Source: Dacryopinax spathularia
Lineage: Eukaryota; Basidiomycota; Dacrymycetes; Dacrymycetales; Dacrymycetaceae
Length of the DNA: 64,000 nt
Assembly (NCBI GenBank): GCA_037974965.1
Contig: JBBPFI010000016.1
Span: forward strand, 744,001-808,000
Direction: 5' to 3'
The notes below the pieces were generated by a model. That model was not told the origin of the DNA. It saw only the letters and a program-made list of their open reading frames with translations, and ran no database searches. The position numbers were made by a program, and so were the translations under genes. Shown in pieces: positions 18,999 through 30,251 of the stretch (positions within the stretch are counted from its first letter, which is position 1; every line of letters starts with the position of its first letter).

Positions 18999-21900
18999 TC
19001 ACGACGGACTTGTCATGCCAAGGTCGGCTAGAAACTTGGAGAACTTAGGGCGCGCTAATGCCTTTGTGAAGATATCAGCGACCATTTCAGTTGTGGGACA
19101 ATACTCGAGTCGGACGGTCTTGTCGTTAACTTTGTTGCGGAGGAAATGATACTGGATATCGATATGTTTGGTGCGGCCATGGTATTGAGCGTCTTGGGAG
19201 AGGGCTATGGCAGCTTGGTTGTCGCAATAAAGAATGGACGGATCGGGTTGCTGGAATCCGAGGTCAGAGAGAAGTTGGCGCAGCCAAACGAGTTGTCGGG
19301 TAGCGTGATTTGCAGCTACGTATTCAGCCTCACAGGTCGAGAGAGCTGTCATTGACTGCTTCTTGGATGACCAGCATATCGCACCTCCCGCAAGAAGAAA
19401 GATATTGCCAGAGATGGACTTTCGGTCAATGGCGTTAGAACCCCAGTCTGCATCAGTGAAACTTGTGAATGTGGTCGATAGGTCTTCATCTCCACCATAT
19501 CTGAGCGCATGATCACGAGTGCCAGATAGATATCGAAGAACATGCTTGATACCGGTCCAGTGCATCTTTGAGGGATTGGCAGTAAACTGACTTAATGTCT
19601 GCACGGCATATGCGATCTCGGGTCTAGTGGCAATAGCGGCATACATGAGTGAGCCGATTGCTGTTGCATAGAGGGATTGATCCACTGGTCCGTCCGAATT
19701 TGCTTCGAACTTCACATTCGGATCTAGTGGAGTACTGACTGGTCGACAGTCTTCCATTCGGAATCGTTTGAGAACTTTCTCAATATAGCTGCGCTGTGAA
19801 AGCGCTATGCTGCCATCGGGCTCCTGTGAGATTTTGATACCCACAAGATATCGTGGTGCCCCAAGGTCCTTGACAGTGAATTCTTGCTTCAGAGCTTCCT
19901 TAACCCGTCGCATCTCTCGAGGGTCGCTTGTTGCAATAAGGAAGTCGTCTACCCAAACGGTGAAGATTGCAAGTCGGGTGCCAATGCGTCGGACATATAC
20001 ACATGGCTCGATGTCAGATCGTTTGAAACCGTGTCGTGTGAGTACGCTATTCAGCTTTTGGTACCACACTCGTCCCGCTTGCTTAAGGCCATAGATGCCT
20101 TTCTTTAGCAGGTATACCCGGTTCGACCCATCTTCGAAGCCTGGTGCTTGGTGCATGTACAGTTCTTCGGTAAGATCGCCATTCAGATAGGCACCGGTAA
20201 CATCCATCTGTCCGAGAGTCAACTTCTGCTGTGCAGATAAGGCGAGTATGGTGCGCAGCGAGTCAAGTCGGACAACAGGTGCATATGTTTGGTAATAATC
20301 AATGCCAGGTTTCTGTGAGAATCCTTGTGCCACAAGTCGAGCCTTGTACTTCACAATATTGCCGTTCTCATCGTACTTTCGTGCAAATACCCAACGGCAG
20401 CCAATGGCTTTCCGCTCCGGGGGTAGATCAGCCATGATCCATGTTCCTCGGGTTTCGAGTTGTTGCATCTCTTCGTCAATGGATTTCTTCCAATTCGGCC
20501 ATTCATCGCTTTCTTTGGCTTCGGCTATTGTGCTTGGCACATCCTCACTCGTCTCAAGAAAACAGTATTCGAAAGTATTGTCATCAAGAGCTTGATTTGT
20601 CCGGTCTTGCCGGGATCGGTACCCAGCTAATGCACGATAGTCGATCTCCTGTCTAGTAGCGCGCCTTGGTAGCTCACGTCGCTCTGGCTGGTGTGTTGGT
20701 TCTGGTGTGGGTGATGCCGCTCGGGAACCCACTTCACTTTCTGGCGGTGTCGTCAATGGAGATTGCAGCTCGGGACCATTTGGTGAAGGTGACCGTCTAG
20801 GTGTCTCGCTTTTGTGCTCCTGAACTCCCCCTGACTCCCCCTCGAGCTGTAATCTCGGTGCTGGGCTTGCCCCAATTGTGATCTCAACACCGGAATCCAC
20901 GTTAGAATTTGAATGTGGATTTCTTGTGGAGTTGTCCTGGAACACAAAGTTGCGAGAGATCTTGATCTTCTTCGTCTTTGCATCATAGTATCTGACAGCT
21001 CCTGGTCCATCTTCGAATCCAACAAAGGTATGCAGGTGTGACTTGGGCGCAAGCTTGGAGATAGCATCGCCTTGATGGAGAATCCAGACTCCGCATCCAA
21101 ATTCGCGGAAGTGGGAGACATCCGGTTTCTTGCCTGTCCATGCCTCGTGGGGTGTCATGCCGGCAAGGGCTCGTGTTGGACTCCGGTTTCGCACGAATGT
21201 GGCGTAGTGAACAGCTTCAGCCCAAAGGGATGTTGGTAGGTTGCGTCCGAAAAGCATTGCCCGGGCGAGCTCAATGAGTGTCCGGTTTAGACGTTCAGCA
21301 ATTCCGTTCTGGGATGGAGAGTATGGCGCGGTGGTTTGGATCTCGATACCTTTGTTTGCAAGCCAGTCTTTGAGGCTTTTGTTGAGGTACTCCATCCCAT
21401 TGTCAACATGTAAGATCTTTGGTAGGCGTTCAAATTTCCGCTCAATGTGTTGGATGTAGGTCCGGACAGATTTGTCGGTATCATCTTTGTTCTTCATGAA
21501 TAGCACGGAGACGCGTCGAGTGCAGTCATCTGTGAATGATACGTAATAGCGTGATCCTCCAATGGATTGAACACGGGCTGGACCCCAGACATCACTGAAG
21601 GTAATTTCGCCGGGTGTGTTGCTACGCTCTTTCGCTTCCTTTGGGAAAGGTCGTATATGCTGTTTTGCCTTGATACAAGCGTCACAGGTGAACTTCTCGC
21701 TCGAAGATGGATCGATATTGAATCCTACAACAAGTTTATCGGCATGGAGTCGCTTCAGCCCGGAGATAGCCAAGTGTCCGTGACGTCGATGGGCTTCTTC
21801 CCAGGTAAGTAAGCGCTCGGTTGACTGTAGTGAGATGTTTGACCCGCGCTCTGTCGGCCTTGCAAGGGCATCAAGCAGGTACAGGCGGTTGGTCTTCCTT

Positions 21901-23141
21901 CCGGTTCCAACCAGTCGATTTTTTGAGTCCCGTAGCTCGCATGTTGCCTTGTTGAATATGATTTGGCCACCTGAGTCGTCAAAACGTCCGGCGGATAGCA
22001 GAGAGTTCTTTGCGTTTGGCACATGTAGCACATCCTTTAGTTGGTGTGTGACGGTCTTCCCATCCAGAGTGAAGTCGAGGAGTATAGTTCCTCGGCCTTC
22101 CGCTCGGACCATATTGTCACCAAGGCCTTTAATCTCATGGCCTGACAGGCGGGCATAGTGGATGAAGACATCGCGTAGGGGCGTGATATGGGAAGTTGTC
22201 CCAGAGTCGAGTAACCAGTCATGCGGAGAGTAACCAGACCTGGGCGGCTCGGAGATGTTGTATGCGGTATCCAACAAATCAACATTGATATTCTCGGCTT
22301 GATTTGCCTGCTCTGGCTGCTTCTTCTTCTTCTTCTGACGCGGTCCTTGACCCTCCTTTCCACCGCCTTTGCCCCAACAATCGGATTTCGTGTGACCAGG
22401 CTTCTTGCAGTTCTCGCATGTAACTGTCGAGTTGGGACGACTTCTTATGCCTCGCTTGGCTGAATCACGTCCTTGCAGAGCCGTTTCATCACTTCCTTCG
22501 CGCTCTTTTCGTCGGTTGGCCTCCTCGAGTAAGAGTGCTGTGAGTGCATGCGAGTTGATGACATCGTCTCGGTTGATGCGCGAACCCATGAGCGATTGGG
22601 TGAATGTATCCCATGATTCTGGTAGTGATGTAACGAGTAGATTGACGAATAGCTTGTCCGGGACAACCTCGCCTTGAATGTGGAGCTGTTCTTGTAGGTG
22701 ACGCATATCCGTGATGTGCGTGAGCATATCGAAGTCGTTGGCAGCTTGCATGCGAAAAAGTCGACGTTGCAGCACCATAATACCGAGTTCGCCTCGTGCC
22801 TCTCTGACCATACAGAGCTGATTCCACATCTCTCTCGCCGTCCTTGCACCCATAAGGTGTACCATATCCGAGTCCCCCATACACAACTCAATCTGGTTTT
22901 GCGCTCTCACATCTATCTCATCCCAGCTTCTCATCTCTGATCGCTCCGTCGCAGTTGGGTTTGCCGGATTTGCTGGAACGGGTCTTGGGATTGTGCCATC
23001 CACATATCCCAGCAGTCCTCGCTCTCGGAGTATCGCTTGCATTCGCCTCTTCCACCCATACCAGTTGTCCGGCCCAAGATAGTCGATACGCAAGGTGGAT
23101 GCCGGAGCATCACGTATGCTTGAAGGGTAGATTCCGGACAT
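18999..23141 (-). CDS. Copia gag-pol polyprotein
   Basis: 1,380 residues in one frame. Visible parts in order: gag with CCHC zinc knuckle CENCKKPGHTKSDC (about residue 245); aspartic protease WLLDSGTTSHIT (about 310); integrase zinc-binding HRRHGHLAISGLKRL and C-x2-C (about 440-490) followed by the catalytic core; reverse transcriptase with VWVDDFL (about 1060); RNase H with FTDADWGSNAIDRKS (about 1230). A hydrophilic Ser/Pro-rich linker separates integrase and RT. Family order and motifs are those of Ty1/copia. The gag and pol parts share one frame, as in many fungal copia elements. Confidence 0.97.
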   Translation of the reverse strand: MSGIYPSSIRDAPASTLRIDYLGPDNWYGWKRRMQAILRERGLLGYVDGTIPRPVPANPANPTATERSEMRSWDEIDVRAQNQIELCMGDSDMVHLMGARTAREMWNQLCMVREARGELGIMVLQRRLFRMQAANDFDMLTHITDMRHLQEQLHIQGEVVPDKLFVNLLVTSLPESWDTFTQSLMGSRINRDDVINSHALTALLLEEANRRKEREGSDETALQGRDSAKRGIRSRPNSTVTCENCKKPGHTKSDCWGKGGGKEGQGPRQKKKKKQPEQANQAENINVDLLDTAYNISEPPRSGYSPHDWLLDSGTTSHITPLRDVFIHYARLSGHEIKGLGDNMVRAEGRGTILLDFTLDGKTVTHQLKDVLHVPNAKNSLLSAGRFDDSGGQIIFNKATCELRDSKNRLVGTGRKTNRLYLLDALARPTERGSNISLQSTERLLTWEEAHRRHGHLAISGLKRLHADKLVVGFNIDPSSSEKFTCDACIKAKQHIRPFPKEAKERSNTPGEITFSDVWGPARVQSIGGSRYYVSFTDDCTRRVSVLFMKNKDDTDKSVRTYIQHIERKFERLPKILHVDNGMEYLNKSLKDWLANKGIEIQTTAPYSPSQNGIAERLNRTLIELARAMLFGRNLPTSLWAEAVHYATFVRNRSPTRALAGMTPHEAWTGKKPDVSHFREFGCGVWILHQGDAISKLAPKSHLHTFVGFEDGPGAVRYYDAKTKKIKISRNFVFQDNSTRNPHSNSNVDSGVEITIGASPAPRLQLEGESGGVQEHKSETPRRSPSPNGPELQSPLTTPPESEVGSRAASPTPEPTHQPERRELPRRATRQEIDYRALAGYRSRQDRTNQALDDNTFEYCFLETSEDVPSTIAEAKESDEWPNWKKSIDEEMQQLETRGTWIMADLPPERKAIGCRWVFARKYDENGNIVKYKARLVAQGFSQKPGIDYYQTYAPVVRLDSLRTILALSAQQKLTLGQMDVTGAYLNGDLTEELYMHQAPGFEDGSNRVYLLKKGIYGLKQAGRVWYQKLNSVLTRHGFKRSDIEPCVYVRRIGTRLAIFTVWVDDFLIATSDPREMRRVKEALKQEFTVKDLGAPRYLVGIKISQEPDGSIALSQRSYIEKVLKRFRMEDCRPVSTPLDPNVKFEANSDGPVDQSLYATAIGSLMYAAIATRPEIAYAVQTLSQFTANPSKMHWTGIKHVLRYLSGTRDHALRYGGDEDLSTTFTSFTDADWGSNAIDRKSISGNIFLLAGGAICWSSKKQSMTALSTCEAEYVAANHATRQLVWLRQLLSDLGFQQPDPSILYCDNQAAIALSQDAQYHGRTKHIDIQYHFLRNKVNDKTVRLEYCPTTEMVADIFTKALARPKFSKFLADLGMTSPS

Positions 23142-23195
23142 CGTTCAGTTGTGGTTGGCTTTGCTTTCACTGATAGACTCGAGCTTCCTCCGGTA

Positions 23196-23215
23196 TGAGA
23201 GCAGGGCTCATAACC
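23196..23215 (-). other. Copia primer-binding site, half-tRNA type
   Basis: Directly after the 5' LTR, in element orientation, the sequence is GGTTATGAGCCCTGC. GGTTATGAGCCC is complementary to GGGCTCATAACC, the anticodon arm of initiator tRNA-Met, not to a tRNA 3' end. Priming from the anticodon arm of a cut initiator tRNA is known for Drosophila copia. Confidence 0.7.
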
Positions 23216-23402
23216 TATTGGCAGGGTATGCGGAGCAGAGGATGGAACGAAGGTGTATTAGTGGGTGATGGTAAAAGTACGAGAGGTATCTAGGGATGCG
23301 CGACTCCGAGCGCCACCCTACAGGGGACGTCGTGCGCCTCATAGCAGAAATCCACGTTGGAATTCCAACCTGGATTTCTCCCTTCGCTCTCAGGCTACAA
23401 CA
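23216..23402 (-). repeat. 5' LTR of the copia element
   Basis: 187 bp, matching 18805-18991. The right target duplication CAATG follows at 23403-23407. Confidence 0.95.
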
Positions 23403-24885
23403 CAATGGAGCCGAGCCCGTCCAATTCCGCAGTGGCTAGCGAACAGGTGCAAAAGGAGAAGAGAGGCATCTTGCCCGTTCACAATCGAGCAGTACGAAAA
23501 TCCCAGACCTTCGAAGAGGGACATTGAAGGTAAGGTCAGAACCGATCTTCATCCTGGCTGGGTTGGTTTCTGATATTGTGATCAGGTGTCAATCTCAAGT
23601 ACTCCGGATCTCGCTGCTACTGGCTAGCGAGTTTCAATGTAGGAGTCAGCTGGCTCCCAAAAACCATGATACAGCCTGCTTCCCTTCTCAATTAGCGCTG
23701 CAAAGCAATCAGTCCCGAGTTCTAAAGCAGTAACAGGAGAATTCCGCTACCCGAACCATTCGGAAAAATCAGCAGCAGTGTTGACTTCCTTCTCTGGGTA
23801 CCTCCGATGTTCCAATCAAGGAGAAGGACAGGATCTCAATCAGAGGAAGCGGTCACAGACAGATGCATTGTATGCGTTTTTTGACTCCCTGAAGTTGTCA
23901 AGATACGGCAAAGAAAGGTGTGCCTCAAGCCTCATGCTGACCGCGCGGTCTTATCATCATTAAGCGCTGAGAACTAGTAAAGCCGGATTTCCCAATCACA
24001 AACCCTGTACTTCTACAATTCGCATCCACTAGCACGGTCTGAGCACACATCTTTCGGGCAAGCCGGTTCCCTCAGTCTCAGGTCCGAACTAGAGGGAGTA
24101 AAGATCGGTTCTGAGGGAGAGCAGACCTGGACTTTTTTTGCAGGGCAGGGCCGTTGGGCACGCTCGGTCCAGCCGGAAGCCTCAAGGCCCTCAAGCTGTG
24201 TACGGGACATGCATATGACAGAGGTGCGACAAGGCCCTTTGCAGGTTGATGGGGTGATATAGGTAAGAGCAGCGACTACTAGGGCAAGTGCCAATTAGAC
24301 TCAATGGGCAGCATCATGCTCCCGTTCATGTATGATGGGATCCTGAGATGCCGGCGGTGGGACGGGAGTATGCGGATGCCTGAGCTCCATTGGACGCGCC
24401 CAGTCTGGATAAGCGCCTTCCTCACCGCAAAGTTGGATGACCAGCAACATGCTTCCCAGAAACGGCAGCTCCTGAGTCCTGGGCAAGGATCGTCTCGGTA
24501 AATCTGTACTACGAACTCGCCAGAGTGTTCTCTCGGACCTAGCGATATATCATGAGCCGGAACTTCCGTGCAACCTATCGGTGGATCCGCCGGAAACTCG
24601 CGGCATGTTCTTGCCTCGCAGGGATGCGCCTCCCGAAAGAGCTCCGTTGGACTTGGCTTCGAGGCGAATGCGAACAAAACCTTGTCGGATATGTGCTCAC
24701 TGGTACATGACATGCATACCGTACACGGGCCGATTCCGAATGCATACACAGGGAACCGAAGGGTTCGCGACTAGAGGGGGGAATCAACGTGGAAGTTGCC
24801 CCGGGGAGCAGGATGCACGCAGCACCTTAACACTACTCCCCGTCCAGCACTCGGCTCCATGCGGATTGGAAAGACCTCCAAGCAG
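23403..24885. other. 1.5-kb region without a supported gene
   Basis: It begins with the right CAATG target duplication. It holds a few minus-strand open frames, notably 24749-24279 with Cys-containing FVVQIYRDDPCPGL and FWEACCWSSN, and 24294-24013. Neither has a clear start, splice signals or family. They may be parts of a small Cys-rich protein gene or chance. Confidence 0.4.
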
Positions 24886-26241
24886 CTAATGTCTCATCCT
24901 TCCGCTCCTTGTCCGCCTCGCCCCCACCCCCACCGCCGGCCCGGCCTTCGTCTCCCACTCCCGCCTAGCAGCGCCCATCATCAGCCCAAAAGCCTGCGCC
25001 TCCGTACTAACCACCCCCCTACTCCCCCAATTCAGCGGGTCCACCACGGGGTTAAGCAGGCCCAGTTCGTCAATCTTCGGGACGACGGCCTGAAAGATTT
25101 TCTCGGCTGGGGGGAGGAATGTGGAGGGGGGGAAGAGGGCCGGCCAGAGGGTGAGGCAGCGGTAGGCTGTTGCCGCTAGGGCTGAGGAGGCGGATGCGTC
25201 GGAGAAGGATGGGCCGGTGTTGAAGAAGTAGTCGGGGACGAGTTCGTCCGAGTTCTGCCATCGGTCGGCGTGAGCTCCAGCGGTTGGAAAGTCCGGAGCG
25301 ACTTACGGTATTGTTAAATGCCCCAAGGAGGATCTCCCTCACCCAACCCTTCAGCTCGCCCGTCTGGTTCGTCATCCCCTCCCCATAAGGCGACACCTCG
25401 ATGGTCCGCGCGACGAGCATCATCCCCATCGCCGCCCAACCATTCCCGCTCGCCCAGATCCCCTCGTCGCTCCAGCTCTCCGTGTCTGCCGAATAGATAT
25501 GGCCCCACATCCCATACTGGGGCTCATATAGCGCTTGCCGGTAGAGCGCGCACTGTTCGTAAGCCGTTTGGAGGAGGGTTTGGTTGGAGGTTGCGAGGCC
25601 GTAGTAGGCGAGAAAGGGGAAGCCCATGTATACCCCATCGGCCCAGTACTCCCTCGCTGTTGCTCGGTGGGAGATCGCGCCGTCCAGCATGCGGGGAGCG
25701 GTGTAGAGGACGTAGTCGAGCTGCTTCTGGGCGGCGGTGAGGAAGTAGCTGTGCCTGTTGGGATCGACAAGCGAGCCGAGCAGGACCGCACTCCCGGCTG
25801 AGGCGCCGTCCAGCGCCGCACCGTCTAGGGCATCGCCGATGACTTGCGAGAGGCGGCCATCAGCGGACTGGCGCGTTACGGCGGAGACGGCGAGTTGGAG
25901 AGTCGAGGTTGGGTATTGGGTGAGATCCCGGGAAAAATGAGCGGGAGAGGGCGGGAATGAAGACGACGAAGAGGTGGAGGTGGAGAAGAGCGAGAATTGG
26001 GGACTGTCGTATTCGAGCAGGGCGTGTGAGGCCGTGCCTTGTTCCCAGCTATGGACGTGGGTGGGTTGTTAGGTTGGAAGGGCTTAGGAGGTAGGATGTC
26101 TCGGAGGAGTTGGGCGTACCTCGTACGGATGGAGCCGAGCATCGCGCCACGGATCATCTGCTCTGGAGCTGCATATTGCTGTGCCGTCACGCCCCTCACG
26201 CCCAAGCTCCCAGCCAGGCATAGGAGGGCGAGAGAAAGCAT
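24886..26241 (-). CDS. Secreted six-hairpin glycosidase, GH88/GH105-like
   Basis: Exons 26241-26120, 26048-25307 and 25254-24886 encode 410 residues. The N-terminus MLSLALLCLAGSLGVRGVTA is a clear signal peptide, so the enzyme is exported. The middle has the family's marks: EYWADGVYMGFPFLAYYG, YGMWGHIY and WSDEGIWASGNGWAAMGM, matching the unsaturated glycuronyl/rhamnogalacturonyl hydrolase fold (Glyco_hydro_88 family), whose members cut unsaturated uronic acid from pectin breakdown products. The Asp in WADG is the expected catalytic-site region. Near the C-terminus NSDELVPDYFFNTGPSFSDASASS also fits. The exact substrate is inference. Introns are 71 and 52 nt. The last residues are basic (GARRTRSGRMRH). 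Confidence 0.88.
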
Positions 26242-27198
26242 TGAAATGAGACGAGAAGGAGCGTTGTTTCTCGAATGAGTGTGCGTATGGGAAAGGAATG
26301 TGAGGCAGCGCTATATGCGCGCTATGAGCTGGACAGGAGGCTCAGACACCAGAGAGAGGAGAGAGAGGGCTCGGGCGAGGAGAGACGGGGGGAGATAGGA
26401 GCGTTGGATGGATCATTTATGCGTCTTTTTTCTCCTCTTCCTAGATTGGATAGAAGTCGTCGGTGGTGCATGGGCGGTGGGACGATGTGGGAAGAAGTTG
26501 GGGGTTCGGGAAGCTGCGCTTGACATGCCCGATGGGTGACTAGCTGGCTCAGAGCGGTGGACGTCTCCATATTCTGCAGATCTTTGAAGATCTGGATAGT
26601 ACGCCGCCGCTGTCGCATTCTCAGGTGCATATACCTAGTCAGCAAGGAGGATACAGAGCAAGATCTTCTTCGATGTGCACAGTTATGAGACAGCGGAGAG
26701 TCAACGCCGCAGGAACGAGGCTCGGAATTTGCGCGTCGCGACGCGTGTGGGGACGCGTTGCATGATCTTCTCACCCAGGCTTCTTCTGCTGGTGTCCTCG
26801 CCTTCTTCTTCTTTGTTAGTGAGAGAGCTTCTTGTTCCACCTCCACAGGTTCGTGTTCTTCGCAAGAACGATAGTGGACGAACATGCAGACTAATTTGCG
26901 AGAGCGAAGCACAGTACCACAAGAGGCACTTCTACAACCTAATGCAAACTGTACAGCACCTTCCATTCTATCCGCCCGCTCCTCTCATGAGCACGCAGCA
27001 CCCGATAATAAGGACTGGATAGTAGATTAATAAGGAGTTAACGATGACGAGTGAGAGAGTCTGAAGATGCGGACTGGTTGGTCAGGGGGACAGGTACAGT
27101 ATAGGTTATCACGTGACCACTTCACGCGTCGCAAAATCAGTCGCGCCCGCTCAGTCCCTTTCCTTCCACCAACCACTCATCCTCCTGCGCACCGAACG
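26242..27198. other. Divergent intergenic region
   Basis: 957 bases between the glycosidase (minus) and the coiled-coil protein (plus). Low-complexity AG-rich tract at 26350-26400. No gene or clear TATA box. Confidence 0.5.
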
Positions 27199-29914
27199 AT
27201 GCCCTCCTCCTCATCACCCGAACCATCCTTCCTCCCCTCTCACTACCTCCCTCCCTCTACACCCGCCGTCCCCTCCTCTCACCAGCGACACACATCAGCC
27301 TCATCAGCCAAAGAATACGAGTATGAGGAAGAAGTCGAAGAAGCGGACAGCGTGGGCTCGTCCCCATCGCCTGCTTTGATGATGACGGGGTGGGGGGATG
27401 CGACGCTTTTGAAGGATACGAAGCTGCCTTGGGGAATGGGGGAGGGTGGGGGGGAGATGAGTGTTCTTGTGCCTGGGTCGGCATATCCCCCGACTAGGAG
27501 GGCGATGGGCAGGGGTAAGGGTGGAGCGGTTGAGAGGATGAAGGTAGAGAGGTTCAAGGTTGAGGCGAGTGCGAAGAAGGGTCTTCAGAGTGTTAAGAAG
27601 GAGAAGAAAGGTGGTAAGGGATGGAAGAAAGAGAGGGATGAGAGCCCAAGCAAGAAGGTGAATAGTCTCCAGAAGAGAGGGCTGGAGAGGAAGATGGTCG
27701 TTGAGGAGACAACGCAGATGACGAAGAAGACCGCCAACATGGTTGACGTAGTTCCGCTCACCGCGCCGGCTTCGAGCTCGCAAAGCTCCCACAGTGACGG
27801 ATCCTCTCAGGCACCTCCTGTCCCAACTGAAGAAGTACTCTTGCCTGCGGTGAACCTACGTTCAAGCAGACGGTCTCGTCGGCAGCGTGAAGAGGCTCCA
27901 CTCCCTGTTGCGCCTTTTCCTGCTCCGCAGCTCTTGGCTGAAAGCGTGCCTGGAGACCCTACGGCGGCGGCGGCGCAGAAGGGGACAATTGCGGGGAGGC
28001 AGGAAATCAAGTCGAAGGCTGAGGTCAAGAAGGAGAAGCGGACAAACAAGGAGGTGAAGAGCCTCGCAGAACAGCCGAGCGACCGGGAAGTGGTTGCCGC
28101 TCGACAGGAGAGCAAGATCCCCTCTCCTAAGAAGACCAAGCCAGCCAAGCCTGCGAGTCCCACAACAGCAACAAGCGCATCCCGGCCTCCGCCTGTCCCT
28201 GACAGTCAATCGCCCGACCTCGCTTCCTCCGCGCCCACCACCCTCCCGCTCCCCTCCCCTAATCTTCCGGCAGACGAGACAGCCCCCCTTCCCCCTCCCA
28301 CACCCGCCACACTCCGGCGTCAACAACTCCACCAACCTCTGCACGCCAGGTCGAGCTCAGCCGCTACGAGTGGAGAGGGAGACTCAAGCGAAGCGAGTTT
28401 TGGAGGGTTGATGGAGAAGCTTAGGGTGTATAAGGAGCGGATTGGGGTTGGGAAGGCCGGGTCGAGGTACGTACATGCCTTCTTTCTCGCTAAGGAGGAT
28501 GTTGACGTGAGAGAAGTAGTGCGAGTTCGGTGTCGTCTTCGGAGACTGCATCTTCGGTCGAAGTCGAACCCCCGATCCCGGCGCCTACGAAGGCGGTCGA
28601 AGCCGAACCGTCATCCAGCTCGTCGTCTTCAGTGGACGCGGACTTAGCGCCCACATCGTCAGCCCAAGCGAATATACCGCCTGCACCATCAGCCAAGGTC
28701 AGGACCCGGCCAGCGACAGTTCCCCAAATCGTCCCTCCAGCTGTCGAACCACATTCCAAAGCCGGTCCGTCCCTATTCGAGAAACTAGAAGCAGCAGCCC
28801 GCCAGTCCGTCCGTTCTGTGCTGCCGCCTCCTTCGCCCACTCGCCCAACTCGACCCGTGATCCAATCCCTGGCTCCACGACCGGAACAGGAGGAGCCAAT
28901 CCCTACTTCCCGCTCTCACGCTGTCCTTCCTACTGCCGATCCCGCTCCTCCTGCGCCTCCGGTCGAAAGGCCCACAACCACACGCAAGCGCCCAACAGTA
29001 CACGAAGAAACCACGCGGCCAGCCAAGAAATCCCGACCCAGCGTAGTCAAGAGCAACAAAGAGAACGCCTCTCATGTCGGGAATGGATGGGGTCCGCCGA
29101 GGAGGAGGTCACCCCGGAAGGTTTCGCCTAGGAAGGCGAAGCAGGCTCAGCGTGCTGTCCTTGCCCCGGCGGAAGGTGACGCTACTAACAAAGGTGCTAC
29201 GAAAGAAGTGGGCGGTGGGAAGGCCAAGGCTGCCGTGGTGCAAAGGAAAGGGGATGAGGGGAAGAAACACCAGCAAGAGCTGGAGCAGGCAGCCGAAAAG
29301 GTTAGGCTGTTAGAGGAGAAGAAGCGGCAGTTACAGGAGTTGCTCCATGCCAAGGTCTGCACCTCCTCCCTCCTTTTTATTTCGCAATTACTAACGCAGA
29401 TACGTGGCAGCACCGCGTCCCTTCCACCGCCTTTGAACCTACCCTCCCGCACGCGGTGCACGAAAAGCACAAACATGCATTCGCCTCCACGCGCGCAGTC
29501 TGGGAAGCACGCGCCGCTGCTCCTCCCCCTCCTCCCCAAGCCGCGAAAGTAGAAGCGAAGAAATCGAACTATCACCCACCGCCTAACTGGGCTGCCCTAC
29601 ACGCAGCGGAAGAAGCCCGAAAGGCCACTCTTCTCGCAAAGCTCCACTCTTCACACAAGCCTATCCAGCCCCGGCCTATCCCGCTCGCTACTGAAGCTCG
29701 CGCCAAAGAGCGGGAAGGGTTCGAGCGGCTCATCAAAGAAAAGGAGCAGTTGCTAGAAGAGCTGAAAGAGCAGAGAAGGCTCGAGCAGGAAAAGGAGGAG
29801 AGAGAGGAAGTGGAGAGGATTAGGAGGGAGCTGGACGAGAAGATGAGGGGGAACGTGCATGATGTTCCGGGGTGGATGAGGAGGAGGAAGGAGGAGCTCA
29901 GGGGGTCTGGGTGA
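27199..29914 (+). CDS. Basic, disordered protein with C-terminal TPX2-like coiled coil
   Basis: Exons 27199-28466, 28517-29354 and 29411-29914 give 869 residues. Start is MPSSSSPEPSFLPS; an in-frame Met upstream at 27067 is less likely. The first 700 residues are rich in Ser, Pro, Lys and Arg and look disordered, with SPRKVSPRK-type CDK-like sites. Near the C-terminus comes a coiled coil (QQELEQAAEKVRLLEEKKRQLQ split by the run limit: it continues to ELLHAK), then HRVPSTAFEPTLPH and PIPLATEARAKEREGFERL followed by a long charged helix ending VPGWMRRRKEEL. The TEARAKEREGFERL segment resembles the TPX2 C-terminal repeat of spindle-assembly factors. I give that as a likely but unproven assignment. 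Intron 3' site at 29410 was chosen because it alone keeps frame. Confidence 0.6.
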
Positions 29915-30251
29915 TCTTCCCTGTGTTTTCCTTCGTACGCTCCGTCTTTGTTGCGCGAGAGGAGATGGGGATTAGATTGATTGATATGGTCCTTGTACAT
30001 TTGCGATACCTTACGACAATTCATGACCCCTACATACATACATTTAATACACTCTTGTCCACTGAAGGTCACGTGCAACCCCACAAAACCGTGAGGGTGC
30101 AATGCAGGAATGATGTCAACGATTCTTGGCCGTCCCTGTCTGTCTCCTAATCCGTCCCTGCCCTCCCGGAACAGGTCACGACTCACACGACCCAATTCGG
30201 GTCGCCCTACAGCATGCACTTGTACACTATCAACCCCTTTCGAAACCGACG
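29915..30251. other. Short intergenic region
   Basis: 337 bases between two plus-strand genes. Contains the upstream gene's 3' end and the next promoter. Nothing distinctive. Confidence 0.4.

Larger units (their letters stand above)
18805..23402 (-). mobile_element. Ty1/copia LTR retrotransposon, apparently whole
   Basis: 4,598 bp in minus orientation. Two 187-bp LTRs (18805-18991 and 23216-23402) look identical by eye. They begin TGTTGTAGCC and end CTGCCAATA in element orientation. CAATG flanks the element on both sides as a 5-bp target duplication. The single open frame encodes gag, protease, integrase, reverse transcriptase and RNase H in the copia order. The matching LTRs and open frame suggest a young insertion. 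Confidence 0.97.

Noticed and set aside
24013-24749. Two minus-strand open frames with Cys-rich segments, one with a signal-peptide-like start
   Set aside because: No ATG for the signal-like part, no convincing splice junction linking the two, and no family. Left as a note in the intergenic entry.
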